Source: Augochlora pura
Lineage: Eukaryota; Arthropoda; Insecta; Hymenoptera; Halictidae
Length of the DNA: 64,000 nt
Assembly: GCF_028453695.1 (NCBI RefSeq)
Contig: NC_135775.1
Span: 620,001-684,000 of the forward strand
Reading direction: 5' to 3'
In this document: in pieces, positions 1 to 10,641 of the stretch
How the letters are laid out: each line of letters begins with the position of its first letter
Numbering within the stretch: position 1 is the stretch's first letter
Translations under genes and position numbers: made by a program
Notes under the pieces: generated by a model
Database searches by the model: none
Told to the model about the DNA's origin: nothing
The model's input: the letters and a program-made list of their open reading frames with translations, nothing else

Positions 1-75
1 AGGAACAGCTTGATAAGGACACGGGAGTGTGATCGCGATAGCGGAGATAATGCTCGATAACCAGATCCCCGCCGC

Positions 76-143
76 AAAATATATAACAGGACGATCCCGC
101 GAGTCGCCGCGAACTTTTCTTTCGAAAACACGTGACGACGGTT
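76..143 (+). promoter_or_regulatory. Putative TATA-type core promoter and 5' leader of the maltase-like gene
   Basis: An AT-rich atatataa stretch lies at about 79-87, roughly 57 bases before the ATG at 144. This spacing suits a TATA box with a very short 5' leader, as is common for secreted digestive or gland enzymes. No initiator was confirmed, and the real start could lie upstream of the window in a further 5' exon. Confidence 0.3.
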
Positions 144-3100
144 ATGGCCAAGTTCCGCGGTGGTTTGCTGGTCGTTCTGGCGGTGATCTGCATCGGTGCA
201 GAGAGGGTCGACAAGTTGCCGGAAAAAGAATGGTGGGAAAACGCGCTCGTTTATCAAATTTGGCCGAGAGGGTTCCAGGACAGCAACGGAGACGGGGAGG
301 GTGACCTCAAGGGTACGTTCAGTGCGCGAAATTTACGGAATTCGCTGGAATATTCGAATCTACTGTTCGAAACTGATCAATGGATTGCCGATTTTATAAA
401 TTCGTGGTCAAATTGGCCGGGTGTGGTTTCAAATACCAGAGAGACTGAAAGAAATAAAATATATCGATGCGCTACTGAAATCTACTAAAATTAATTAAGA
501 TACGAATAATCTTGCTAACCAGCTTCTATTTCTTGAAATTGATTCAAACTATTCTTATTTATCTCAGCTCTATAATTTTTTTAAATGTGCTCTGTAGTGT
601 ATCATTTTCATGGTAGCAAATGAATTTTGCAAGCAATTTTCCTAGTAGCTTAATTTCCCTAAACATATCCAAAAAACATGAATAATTCGGTTCGACCTTA
701 AAAAAGTTATTCTATTCTAAACGATGAGTGATCGGTTTCGTGAGTCACTGCGCGACTGTGCCTCGACGTCGTTAGTGGAGTGAAAATCAACAAAATATTT
801 CTGTAGAATTTTCCAATTTTTGAGATCGAAGAGGATAATAAATACTACAAGTGATTTCCACGAAGAAACGCGGATAAAGATCTTATTGTCCTATATTTGT
901 TCTAAGCAAATAGCTAGACTCAAGTCAACTGTGTTCGAATTGCACGTGTACAATAAGATTAATTTTAATCTTCATTGTGTATGCATTAGCTTAAGAAACA
1001 ATCAAAGTCCTTATTGACTTAGCGTTTTGTGCTAATAAAGATAGTGATAATCATTTAAAAGGAAACGATCTCTGTCGCCTAAGCTTCGGATAAGTCGGAA
1101 GCCGTGTAAAGCGACGGTAACGCGTAAACTTAGGAGAAGTTATGTCAGCCTCCTATTTCCGAATATCGACGGAGTAGAGGAGAAGAACGAGGTTGTCGGC
1201 CGAGTCTAGTTTATCGTCCGCTGGTGATAGTACCAGCCGAAGCTGCATTATCGTACGACGCAAACTGGAGCCTGCGATTCAAACGAGAGAGTTCTTTATC
1301 CGCCGGGCATGGTTTCGCGTTTGAAGTGCGCTAGAAAAATATTTTGCGACAAGCTTACAACCGGGGAATTAACTTCCACCAAAAGAATGAGCCACAATTA
1401 AAAAATGCATATAATACATTAATTTTATAAATTAACGATTTAAAAAAAACGATTAAAGTGTTCCTGAATTATCTAGCCTTTGAGCAGTTATTAATTAATT
1501 AAACGCTCAAATTTTTGGTATTATGCACAGGCATCATCAGTCGTCTCGATTATATCCAAGAGCTTTCAGTCGATGCTATTTGGCTGAACCCCATCTATCC
1601 ATCCCCTATGATCGACTCTGGCTACGACGTCTCTAATTACAGCGACATACATCAATTATTTGGTACCTTGGACGACTTCGATTTGCTTATCAAAGAAGCA
1701 CACAATCGTGGTAAGTGCTCGACTACACCGCTACGTAAACGATACAAATTACCATTCATCTTTTTATCAAAACTATTACTATAAACGATATAAATATTTG
1801 AAGACTTTTCTCCAAAGTTTCAAATATCTCCACTTTGCCCTAAACGGGATAAAATTGGTTTTTCTAATGCAAGTTCTATATAATTAATCGAATCGAATTG
1901 TTCCAGGTATCAAAGTGATTTTAGACTTGGTGCCGAATCACTCTAGCAACAAACACGAGTGGTTCTTGATGTCGACTACGAGGAATGTCCGCTATAGCGA
2001 CTATTACATATGGGCGGACGGGTCCATTGATCGAAATGGACAACGCGTGCCGCCAAATAATTGGGTAGGCAGCTTTTGCGAGCAACGCCATTAGACACGA
2101 TTTTGAGCATTCTATTTTATTTGACTTAGGTGAGCACCTACAGCGAAGAGCCTGGATCCGCCTGGACGTGGAACATTAGAAGACAACAATGGTATTACCA
2201 TAAATTCCACGAGACTCAACCGGACCTAAATTTGAGAAACGAAGACGTGTTAGGAGAAATGCTGGTACGAATTACGCTTTGTAAGTCGAATAGGCGATTA
2301 GACGATACGATACCTTTAACTTTGTAGAATGTAATCGACTTCTGGCTGGCGAGAGGCGTCGACGGCTTCCGGATCGGCGCAGTGTCGTATTTAATCGAAG
2401 ACAAGGATCTGAGAGACGAGCCTGATGTTGGAAACGGTGATTACACTGCCGGATTGTCTGAAAACGTAGCTCTCGTGTACAAATTCCGCAGCTACATCAA
2501 TCATTGGATCAACGCTGAGAAGTCTACTCCGAAGTACGCGGGAAAATGATCTAAAAAGGGTGTCCAATAGTAGTTGGGACACCCTGTATTCATGTAATTT
2601 TGTGCAGCTGTTCAGCGCTGAGTTAAATTGTTTATTCACAGATTGCTGATTCTGGAATCTCACGATTCCGACGACAAATTGATAGCTCTTTATGGGAATG
2701 CTACCAGCAAGGGGGTTCCTCCTTTCAATTTCCGGTTTATAACTTCCGTTCGGAACAATAGCAAAGCCGAACAAATTAAAAATGTTCTGGGAAGTTGGTT
2801 GAACAAGATTCCTGATAATGCGAACACGAACTGGGTGGTAAGGAAACCTAACGTAACAGCTTCGCTTTCAGAAGTTTTTTCTTGCTTCTTTCGGTCATCG
2901 TCACGAATAAGAAATTGCTGAACAAAACAACTGAATGTTGTCTTCTTTCCGTTCCCAGCTCTCCAATCACGACAATTCAAGAGTCGCGACCAGAATTGGC
3001 CTGAACCGCGTCGACGGTCTCCACATGTTAAGCTTGTTGTTGCCCGGCCAGGCGTACACTTATTACGGTGACGAGATCGCGATGTTAAACACAAAGATCT

Positions 3101-3890
3101 CGTGGTACGACACGATCGACCCGATGGGCAAATCGAGGACCAGGGAAACTTACGAGAAGTACTCCAGGGACCCTGCTAGAACGCCGATGCAGTGGAACTC
3201 GGATCCATCCGCGGGATTCTCGACGAATTGGAGGACGTATCTTCCGCTTCATCCGGAATACCTGAGCAGAAACGTGGAAGCGCAGCGAAACGCGACGCAG
3301 AGCAATTTAAACACTTACAAAATGCTGTCTAAATTAAGGAAAGAAGCGGTGTTCACCCACGGTGGCTACGAACTGGCTACCTCGAACAACGATCGCGTGT
3401 TCGTCTTAAAAAGGTGCGTAGATTCCGGCAGTGTAGTTCGTAATTGTAATAAATTTTTCTAAATACCCTGCAAAATGTTACGTTCGTTTGCAGGTTTCTG
3501 AAGAACCATCCTACGTACATCGTCGTCGTCAATCTAGGACTGCTCCAAGAGAACGTCAATTTGACCGCGTTGTATCCGAACATCGAAGCCACCATGAAAA
3601 TTGTCGTTGCTTCCAGCAACGCCGTTTCGACCATGTTAGTTGAACTATTCTTTCCATTAACCTGGTCCAAATTAACTTGTCTTTTGGTTTTCGCTTTGCC
3701 GTTTACAATACCATTTTGAATTCTGTTCATCAGGGAAGCTGTCTCTACGGAGAAGTTGGTGCTCAGCGCGAACGCTGCGTACGTTTTGCAGTCGACTGCG
3801 GTGAAGCCGGGGAACAGTTCTTCCGTCAACTCGATGGCGATTACGCAGCTGATATTGAGCGCGCTCGTGGCAATGATGCTGTCCAAATAG
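144..3890 (+). CDS. Maltase / alpha-glucosidase-like GH13 protein with missing catalytic nucleophile (9 exons, 598 aa)
   Basis: The exons are 144-312, 1531-1710, 1907-2064, 2130-2264, 2328-2533, 2642-2837, 2959-3413, 3494-3634 and 3734-3890. All borders are GT/AG and the joined frame is 1797 nt. The start is the ATG at 144; the upstream in-frame GTG at 132 is unlikely. The protein has a signal peptide (about residues 1-18), then WWENALVYQIWPRGFQDSNG, the usual start of insect maltases. GH13 region I is present as DLVPNHSS and region V as QPDLN. Region II reads GVDGFRIGAV, so the nucleophile Asp is Gly231. The acid/base Glu288 (LLILES) and the transition-state Asp353 (SNHD) are kept. Several N-glycosylation sequons occur. 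The C-terminus ends in a hydrophobic stretch (about 582-596) after an S/N-rich segment, which suggests a GPI signal. The family normally hydrolyses sucrose or maltose in gut or hypopharyngeal secretions. This copy is probably inactive, or has another role such as carbohydrate binding or a receptor. Length is normal for the family. Confidence 0.93.
313..1530 (+). other. Intron 1 of the maltase-like gene
   Basis: This 1.2-kb intron is bounded by gtacgt at 313 and a cacag acceptor at 1530. It is the only long intron in the gene; the others are about 65-200 bases. Its middle (about 1060-1340) is richer in CpG than its flanks and could hold an alternative leader or enhancer. I see no coding segment with maltase similarity in it. 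Confidence 0.6.
2553..2586. repeat. Perfect 8-bp inverted repeat in maltase intron 5
   Basis: GGGTGTCC and GGACACCC flank about 11 bases within the 107-bp intron 2534-2640. The arms can form a hairpin in the transcript, and the sequence resembles the ends of small insect inverted-repeat elements. It is too short to assign to a transposon family. Confidence 0.5.
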
Positions 3891-4050
3891 TAACACTCGA
3901 CAACTTTAACCGACACGTTTTATCACGAAGCATGGACATTTTTAACTACGATCTAAAATAATCCGATGCTCGTGTTAGAATCTACAAAGTGCTACGAGAT
4001 TATTCCAACAAGTTTATTATCAAATATTTTCTATTAAATAATTTCTGTTA

Positions 4051-4056
4051 AATAAA
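4051..4056 (+). terminator. Polyadenylation signal AATAAA for the maltase-like gene
   Basis: A canonical AATAAA lies 160 bases after the stop codon at 3888-3890, in an AT-rich 3' region. It would give a short 3' UTR. Confidence 0.45.
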
Positions 4057-4476
4057 TTCGTTCGATTTTTCTGTGAATTCCATGGGCACTGATATCGCAG
4101 TGGACGTGTTAAACAAACTGTTCAAATTTATTGTAATAATATTATCTGGTATGTATCGATTAATCCTGATTATCCCACTAGTTTTTTCGCACTGCCGAGA
4201 AACATTTATTTTGTACAGATGAATATCGAATATGTGAATCGATTTGTTGAATTTTTCGAGCCAACTTGAGAAACTCGGAATCAATTCTGTATCACAAGAG
4301 TCAATCGAATAAATACAAATTCTATGTATGTACTCGCGAATGGACAGAAGTCTGTATCAACCGCCGGTAGTTCCTCCACTAATTCCTTCTTCATCATTGT
4401 TTTCCCACGAATTCGAAATTCAATCAATTATAAAACATTCGCCGACAAAGAAGCCGATTGCAGCGCAACAATCGCA

Positions 4477-4994
4477 ACAGCTTATCAATTCACCCTTCGA
4501 CATTACCAACCGGTAACATAACATTACTGTCTGAATGAAACTCGGGTTTGATTAAATCATTCGCGTCGGAGGATTCGTTTCAGCGAATCCCATTATCGTT
4601 TTCACTCGACCATGCGGGTATCGAGGAATCAATTTCCTGCGCATCGTGAGAAAAATCGTAAAGTGAAAACTACGAGACGATTCAGAGCTGCTACTATTCC
4701 ACGCGCATTGCTATCGTAGAATAGAGAATTTTAAACAAGGTGCATAGTGGGATCGAGCCATGAAACACGTAAGAATAAATAGAAAAATCACGCTTACACT
4801 ATCAACCTTCCTCGTCTCTACTCCTGCGTTCCCCTGCAACCTCCTATGTTAAAATTAATATAGCGAAGAGAACGTTGCTGCTCGGAGCAGAAAAGTTCGA
4901 AGAAAAAACGAAGCCTCGAATGGCAGTGCATTAACTCTTTCAGACTTTGATGATATTTAGAACGGTGGTAACAGACAGCTTATCAATTCACCCT
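4477..4994 (+). repeat. Direct-repeat pair, period 498 bp, upstream of the odorant receptor
   Basis: A 20-base string (acagcttatcaattcaccct) occurs at 4477-4496 and again, identically, at 4975-4994. Weaker similarity continues after each copy: accggt / accggttg, then a gattcg...attatcg / gattcg...attaacg block at about 4550-4620 and 5048-5110. This looks like an old tandem duplication of about 500 bp. No gene is visible in 4060-5237. Confidence 0.6.
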
Positions 4995-5237
4995 CCGCAG
5001 CTCGGTTGACGTGCAACATGGTATTACTACCGGTTGCTGGTTAGACCTCTGATTAATTGATTCGCCGCGGCGTCTCTTCCGGCAAAGCCCATTAACGTTT
5101 CACGAGGTCGGAGCCGGACCCATGAAAGAGGCATTAGACTTCCTAGTCCCGTTTGCGAAATGTGAAATGTTTCTTCTTCCCGAGTGGTCGGCGAACGATT
5201 AGATTCGCGCATCGACGGGCCAGCACGCTCTATTATT

Positions 5238-7259
5238 ATGTTCGAGAAGGCAACGCCGGAGAAGGCAGTCGGCTTCGTTCGGTTCTTCGTGTCGTTTAAC
5301 ATGTACTGGCCGATCGAGTCGACCGCTACCAAATTTCGGAGAGTCTTCTACAATGCTCTGAAGGCCGCGAGCTTGCTATGCACGGTCGGCGTCTTTCTGC
5401 CATTGTCTTACTCGGTTTACGTTAATCTGCTGCGGGACGACGCTGTTAATTTCTCGAAGGCCGCCACCATGACGCTGGCTTGCGTTCACGTCGTCGGCCA
5501 GGCTGGTGTCAGCTTCTTTCAGCACGATCAATTACAGGTCAGACTCTTTCCCATGTAGTCTCTAATATTTCACATCTATAGAGCAAATTACTTTTAATCT
5601 GTTGTACACTGTTTCTTCTAAATCGAAAGAAGATTGAATTTTCCTGTTGGCAAGAGGGACGATACTAAACGAAGACACGCCAAAATTCGTCTTAAAGCTC
5701 GAGAAAACTGTTGCAGCGTCTGGTGGAGGAAATGATGGCGTACTTTCGAAACCTGAAGCCGCACGAAAAGGAGATTTACCAGCGATACATCGACAATTAT
5801 TGCCCATTTTACGCGGTGTCCAGCATCTGGAACGCTTTGGCAGCGTTCCTCGTGATCGTCGGAGCATTGTTCACCCCGCAGCCGTTCCCGATGATGGCCG
5901 AATACCCTTTCTCGGTCGATTACGAGCCCGTCAGATCCGTAGTCTACCTGCAACATTCTTACGTCGCCGTACAGTGCATGAGCACTCTTAGCTCGAACAT
6001 GATCGCCGCGCTGCTGATTTTATTCGCCGCCGGCAGGTTCGAGATCTTGATGGTGGATCTTCGCGATGCCATCACCGTCGATCACTTGAAGAGCTGCATA
6101 GAACAGTGCCAGCTCGTCAGAAAGTAAGGACTGCAGGTTGAATGTTAGCTTTAAGGGCACACCCTTCGCCTAAAAGGCCTGTTGGCAGCTTTCAATGCGC
6201 GCACAGAATATTCGGAAGAGTCCTCGATAAAATATCGATAGGACTGTCGGGCAATATTCTTGCAGGTACGCGGAAGACGTGGTCGAAGGAGTCCAATACA
6301 TAGCCATAATCACGTTAATCATTAGCAGCGGGAACCTCGTGCTTTCCGGGTTCAACGTTATCGGAGTAAGTACTCGAAGAAGCTAGCCTATCCGGCTACG
6401 GATCACCGTGATACCGAAGAAAATGCTTCTTTTTTTCTCGAACAGCGGCAACCAATCATGGTAAAAGTTCAATCCATTTTTCTGGCTGGGTCAGCGCTGA
6501 TTGAGGTTTACATGTGCGCCTGGCCAGCCGACGCTCTGATGGAAGTGGTGAGTCGTTCATTGAAAAACCCAATAGTCTAAAGTGTCCTCCTCCGTCTCTC
6601 GTATTATTCCATCTGCGCCTTCGTCGCAACATCTTCCGTTGTTCATATTCATTCGCATTGTTCTTGATCTCTTTACAGTCTACCACAGTATGTCGCACAA
6701 TGTTAGAACTACCCCCATTCCAAGTAATTTCGAATTTTTAATTAAACTACAAGCTCAACCTTTCGCGGTCGTATAAGCCACCGAAGCTATTTGTTTTTTT
6801 ATTTTTACATAAAATTAAAACATATTATTATGTCACGTATATCTAAATTATAGAAAAGAAATAGTAATATTAATTTACGTATAATATTCGCAAAGCATAT
6901 TCATTTTGTTTTCTGTTGATAATCAGAGCGAGACCGCTGTCGACAGCGTGTACCGAGGGAACTGGTACAATCAAGATTTAAGGGTGCAAAAGACCGTGTT
7001 GCTGATGTTGTTACCTCAAAAGCCCATAGTGATTAGCCTGAAATTCGTGATGGTAGCGCTTTCCTTGAACTACTATTGCTCGGTAGGATTCGATTGGTTA
7101 TTATTTTACACGTAGACTACTCTCCAGCCATTTTCGACGTATCCTCTGATTTTTCAGTATGTCTCGAACGCGTTCTCGTTGTTCACCGCGCTACGAGTTG
7201 TATTGGACAAAGAAGTCGACACAGAGCCGTCAACGAACTCCACGTGCTGCATCGACTAA
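5238..7259 (+). CDS. Odorant receptor, 7tm_6 family (6 exons, 388 aa)
   Basis: The exons are 5238-5537, 5717-6123, 6266-6365, 6446-6547, 6927-7082 and 7158-7259. All have GT/AG borders and join to 1167 nt with no stop. The start is the first ATG in frame (MFEKATPEKAVGFVRF); upstream in-frame candidates are non-ATG. The N-terminus carries the hymenopteran-type segment FNMYWPIES before the first membrane span. Several hydrophobic spans follow. Exon 5 has the family hallmark SVYRGNWYNQDLRVQK...QKP in the sixth/seventh-helix region, and exon 6 supplies the last helix (YVSNAFSLFTALR). Insect odorant receptors are inverted 7-helix ligand-gated channels that work with Orco in olfactory neuron dendrites. 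It sits alone between an intact maltase and a decayed maltase exon. Length and the phase-0 late introns are usual for the family. The ligand and subfamily cannot be told from the sequence. Confidence 0.93.
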
Positions 7260-7789
7260 TTAATCATGCCTTTGTATCTCTGTTAGAATCAAAATATTGT
7301 GAAATATTGTCGTAACGGTTTCTCCGGTTGGGAACGATATCGACTATGGAAATTCAAGTGTAATACTGATTATATTAATATAAATTAATTGTTTTAGCGA
7401 TTACTTATTTCTTTACATTTCTGGGAATTTTTCAAAGATTTTTCAAATCTTCATTTTCCACTACCATTAGATGGCGAATAAACGATTGGTACGAACCGAT
7501 AAATATAAAACCCTCGTTTTCTTAATGCCCACCGAATTTTGGTCGACCATGTCGTTCAATCGAAGAGGACGCTGAAAACTGGCGCGCGAATATTCAGTCG
7601 GTACGACAGCCGAGATTCCTAAATCGTCGATAACGTCACGCGTGACATGGGAATGATAACGCAGAGCTAGGAGTGCTCTAAATATTCGTAATCGGCGATG
7701 CACGATGTACCGTCCGATAAATGCGCGAGAGGGAAGTACGCTAAATGAAATTTGAAGATATATTTGAAACCTCCACCGACGACGTATGG

Positions 7790-7970
7790 TTTTAGCAGCG
7801 GCATTACCATAAATTTTACAGATCTTACACTGACCTCGATCTAAGAAATGAAAATGTGTTCGAGAGAATTACTGGTATAATACTAGCTTCGCGATAATAC
7901 TGGATTGTTTAAGTCGATTAGGCAGTAATGTGTCTCCAATGTCATAATATATTACCAACTTCTGGTTAAA
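7790..7970 (+). pseudogene. Decayed exon(s) of a second maltase copy
   Basis: The stretch 7793-7876 reads as stop-Q-R-H-Y-H-K-F-Y-R-S-Y-T-D-L-D-L-R-N-E-N-V. This aligns with exon 4 of the intact maltase, QQWYYHKFHETQPDLNLRNEDV. It is followed by an actggta donor-like site and an intron remnant with a ttaagtcgattaggc string, like the intact gene's gtaagtcgaataggcgatta. Next comes a possible exon 5 start (aatatattaccaacttctgg versus aatgtaatcgacttctgg) at about 7947-7966. An in-frame TAG at the exon's beginning and lack of the other exons show it is dead. It sits 4 kb past the intact gene, on the same strand. Confidence 0.75.
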
Positions 7971-9265
7971 CACAGATGATAAACCACCTTCCAAATCATT
8001 GGTATGTCACATTTATTCAAGGATAACGATCTAATAGCAAGCAATTAGAGTTCTTGTAAAAAATGGAAATTACATCAAATTAATTAGAAACATACAATCA
8101 ATCCATACATATTGGATTGATATGTAAATAACTGTTGTAACTTGCACCAAAATATTCTACATACTTTATTTAATTATTTCGTGTACAAATTCTTACTATA
8201 CATACATATGTGTAGCAAGAGATTAAAATTCTATCGCGTATACAAAAGTTTTCCTTGTACGCGAATCGGACTAATAATGACCAAAGTACTTCCTTATTAA
8301 ACGGCTGCAACTATAAAAAGACTAAGACTACGCAAAGTTCGTCCGCATCTGCAGAGCACACGTGGCCCGGTCTGTAGCTGATAAGTCTGTTTCAATAAAA
8401 AAACGAGACATTGGCCCCAGGTGTTGATCTTCGAAACTCCTTATTGGCTGTACAATTTACATTAATGACTACACAAATACTCCCGTTGCTCAAGATTACA
8501 CGCACGTAGCAACAAAGAAACGTGCGAAACGAAATGACTCAGTTTACTTGGGTGGCAGAGCCTGTTTTGTTGGCACTCGTCATTCAGGAGCCGTTTGGAT
8601 AACATCGGCGCAATGGACGGTGTCAGGTTATATCGGTCTAGATACTCTTACCACGTAAATAAGAGTGCACCGTCGGTCGTTTAAAATGTTAAACAATTCA
8701 ACGTGGATAAAAGACAATTCACGATTCCGCCGCCTATCGGATATCCGTCGGTTTACAACGAGGAAAACTTTCAACGACAATTGCGAACACTACGCTCGCG
8801 ATCAAGCATAGGTCAAGATCGTCGGAGTTATCGGCTGAAAGAGGGTTAAAATAATAATCCACTACGAGCTGAAAGTGTTCTAATTGAAGGCGGACGGAGA
8901 ACTGAACGGAACGAAAATAGACCGAATCGGCTCTAACGTATCTGCATTGCGATAAGACCCGGCGGCAAAACAACAATAAGGGTGGTGAAAGTAAATTCGC
9001 CGTTCAAAACGTATCGATTGCGCGCGTGTGTTTATCGGTTGCGTACGCGTTCTATTCTGCGAGGAGACCGATCGCTGACTGTCAGCCCGACGAAGGCTCG
9101 GCTTTCGTAAACACAACCAACGTGCAAACGTTCGCATTGTCGCGTCGTATCGGGGAGCAAACGGACGACCGGCCAGAAAGAACAACGATCGAAGGAAAAC
9201 CGTTAGCCGGACAGTTGATAGCGAATAACAACGGCGGCGACGGAAAAAGGGAGCATGCGAAAACG
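7971..9265. other. Intergenic region upstream of the SLC3-like mini-gene
   Basis: The first part (to about 8300) is AT-rich, and CpG rises towards 9000. The stretch 8900-9265 is purine-mixed, GC-richer and may be the 5' UTR/promoter of the mini-gene. No further gene is supported. The open frame covering 9026-9265 has no ATG before 9266. Confidence 0.5.
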
Positions 9266-10325
9266 ATGGAACCCAAAGAGACCACTCACCTTTTCTGTGG
9301 CAAACACGTCCACGAGGCCATTAGGATCAACGCGTTCAAACAAAAGCAATGGGACGCAGGTTTGTGTTCGATGTGTCACTGTTATTGTCACTGTCATTCT
9401 CGCTCTCACTGTCATTGTCACTGTCACTCTCGCTGGCATTGCGCGACAACTCTGAATCTATCCGCAACTACGCTAATCAAGATGTCAAAAAGACTGTCCC
9501 GAATATTTCACAGATTCAAATTCGGCCAATCACGGGTAGAGTGTCCACGCATAATCCGCGCGCAGCATGCATTTGTTTATGGTTCTAAAACGCGCCAATA
9601 GGTAGCGGAGAAACGTAAAAGTCGATAGATCTTCGATTACTCGATCAATGTCGTGTGATCTAGACTCGCCTAGACTCTGCCGCACGAATCTACGCACAAT
9701 CGGTAAATTTCACATAGTTCCCCTATGTTGTCCTCTTAATCCGATCGATAATACTTTCGATTCGTCACATTCATACAATGTACGTTGTATTCACGTTGAT
9801 ATCGTAGTTTGCAGCGTGAATTATATTCGCATTCTTAAACGTTTGAAATTGGAATGTTGCCCGAGGAAAAAGTTAAAAGTAGGCAGACAAATTTCGCACG
9901 TGCTATAACGTTTAATACATTGTTACGCGAAATTCGATGCTACGATTTTATATTCGTTTCATGCTCTTCTCAAAATTCCTATTTTTCTGACCATTTGAAT
10001 GTTTGGAAGTGAATAGATCGGTTCACGTATACGGCACATCTGATTTCAGAATCGATGAGCGACGATTATCCATTCTACACTGTCGATCCCGTTTGGATGA
10101 ACGTTCGGCTGTTCGTGTTCTGGTTTTTATGGGCCATGCTGATAGTAGTACTTGTTGCCTCGATTTTATCTTACTGCTGTCTCTCGCCGCAGAAGGGCTC
10201 AACGACCGAAGAGATATTTATTTTAAACACGACGAGCACGGTGAGTAGGATCGAGCAAGGATGCATCTCGCGAACTATAATATTAAATATGAAATCTATT
10301 TATTTGGATCGCGTTGTTACAGTAA
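9266..10325 (+). CDS. Small single-pass membrane protein resembling only the anchor of SLC3 (rBAT/4F2hc) proteins
   Basis: Proposed exons are 9266-9359 (31 codons plus one base) and 10050-10240, joined in phase as WDA-ESMSDDYPFYTVDPVW. A third exon starts at 10323 with TAA, giving 95 aa. Residues about 50-75 form one membrane span. The segment DPVWMNVRLFVFWFLWAML aligns with the next gene's DPFWVRLRWFLFITFWLLWA: D-P-x-W, arginine before the span, F-W-x-L-W-A-M-L inside. In that gene the anchor is followed by a GH13-like ectodomain; here no ectodomain exists before the next gene. The C-terminus is uncertain. Reading through 10241 stays open to 10495, and a weaker donor at 10245 also restores that frame (KPFYAIYNLNKQLYAF). 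It could be a functional short membrane protein, or a remnant of a duplicated SLC3 gene whose anchor exon remains open. The first exon is less certain than the second. Confidence 0.55.
9376..9441 (+). repeat. Imperfect hexamer repeat (TGTCAC/TGTCAT/CTCGCT)
   Basis: Short units of tgtcac, tgtcat, tctcgc and ctcact follow each other for about 65 bases inside the proposed intron of the small SLC3-like gene. The period is six bases, so all frames stay open and encode Cys-His-Ser or Leu-Ser runs. These runs are not real proteins. Confidence 0.7.
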
Positions 10326-10635
10326 GCACTCCAGACATCGGAACGGCGCGGGATACTAAGCCATTCTATGCCATCTATAATCTTAACAAACAATTGTACG
10401 CGTTCAAAGTGTATGTGTTTAGGACGATAATGTTCGCTCGTGTGCTATCAGCACGATGGAAGATAAGTACCGGCGTTTCTGCTCCCGTCGAATAATGTGC
10501 AACGCAAATACAAGGAGCTGGATGTAGTAAATTAAGAATACACCTATAATCGTTTGCTATCGTAAAACGTTAGCTTTATAAGGGTTTATAATATAATATA
10601 CAGAAGCAAATGTACTTTGATCTGTATAACGAAAA

Positions 10636-10641
10636 AATAAA
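10636..10641 (+). terminator. Polyadenylation signal AATAAA for the SLC3-like mini-gene
   Basis: This canonical signal lies about 310 bases after the proposed spliced stop codon and about 140 after the end of the longest alternative frame. Confidence 0.4.

Noticed and set aside
3377..3916. 179-codon minus-strand open frame
   Set aside because: It is antisense to the last exons and introns of the maltase gene.
4324..4521. Two short overlapping plus-strand frames of 62-65 codons
   Set aside because: No similarity to a known protein, and one of the duplicated 20-mers runs through them, so they are more likely intergenic.
9026..9601. 191-codon plus-strand open frame ending in Cys-His-rich repeats
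   Set aside because: Only the part from the ATG at 9266 to the donor at 9360 looks exonic. The Cys-His part is a translation of the TGTCAC hexamer repeat.
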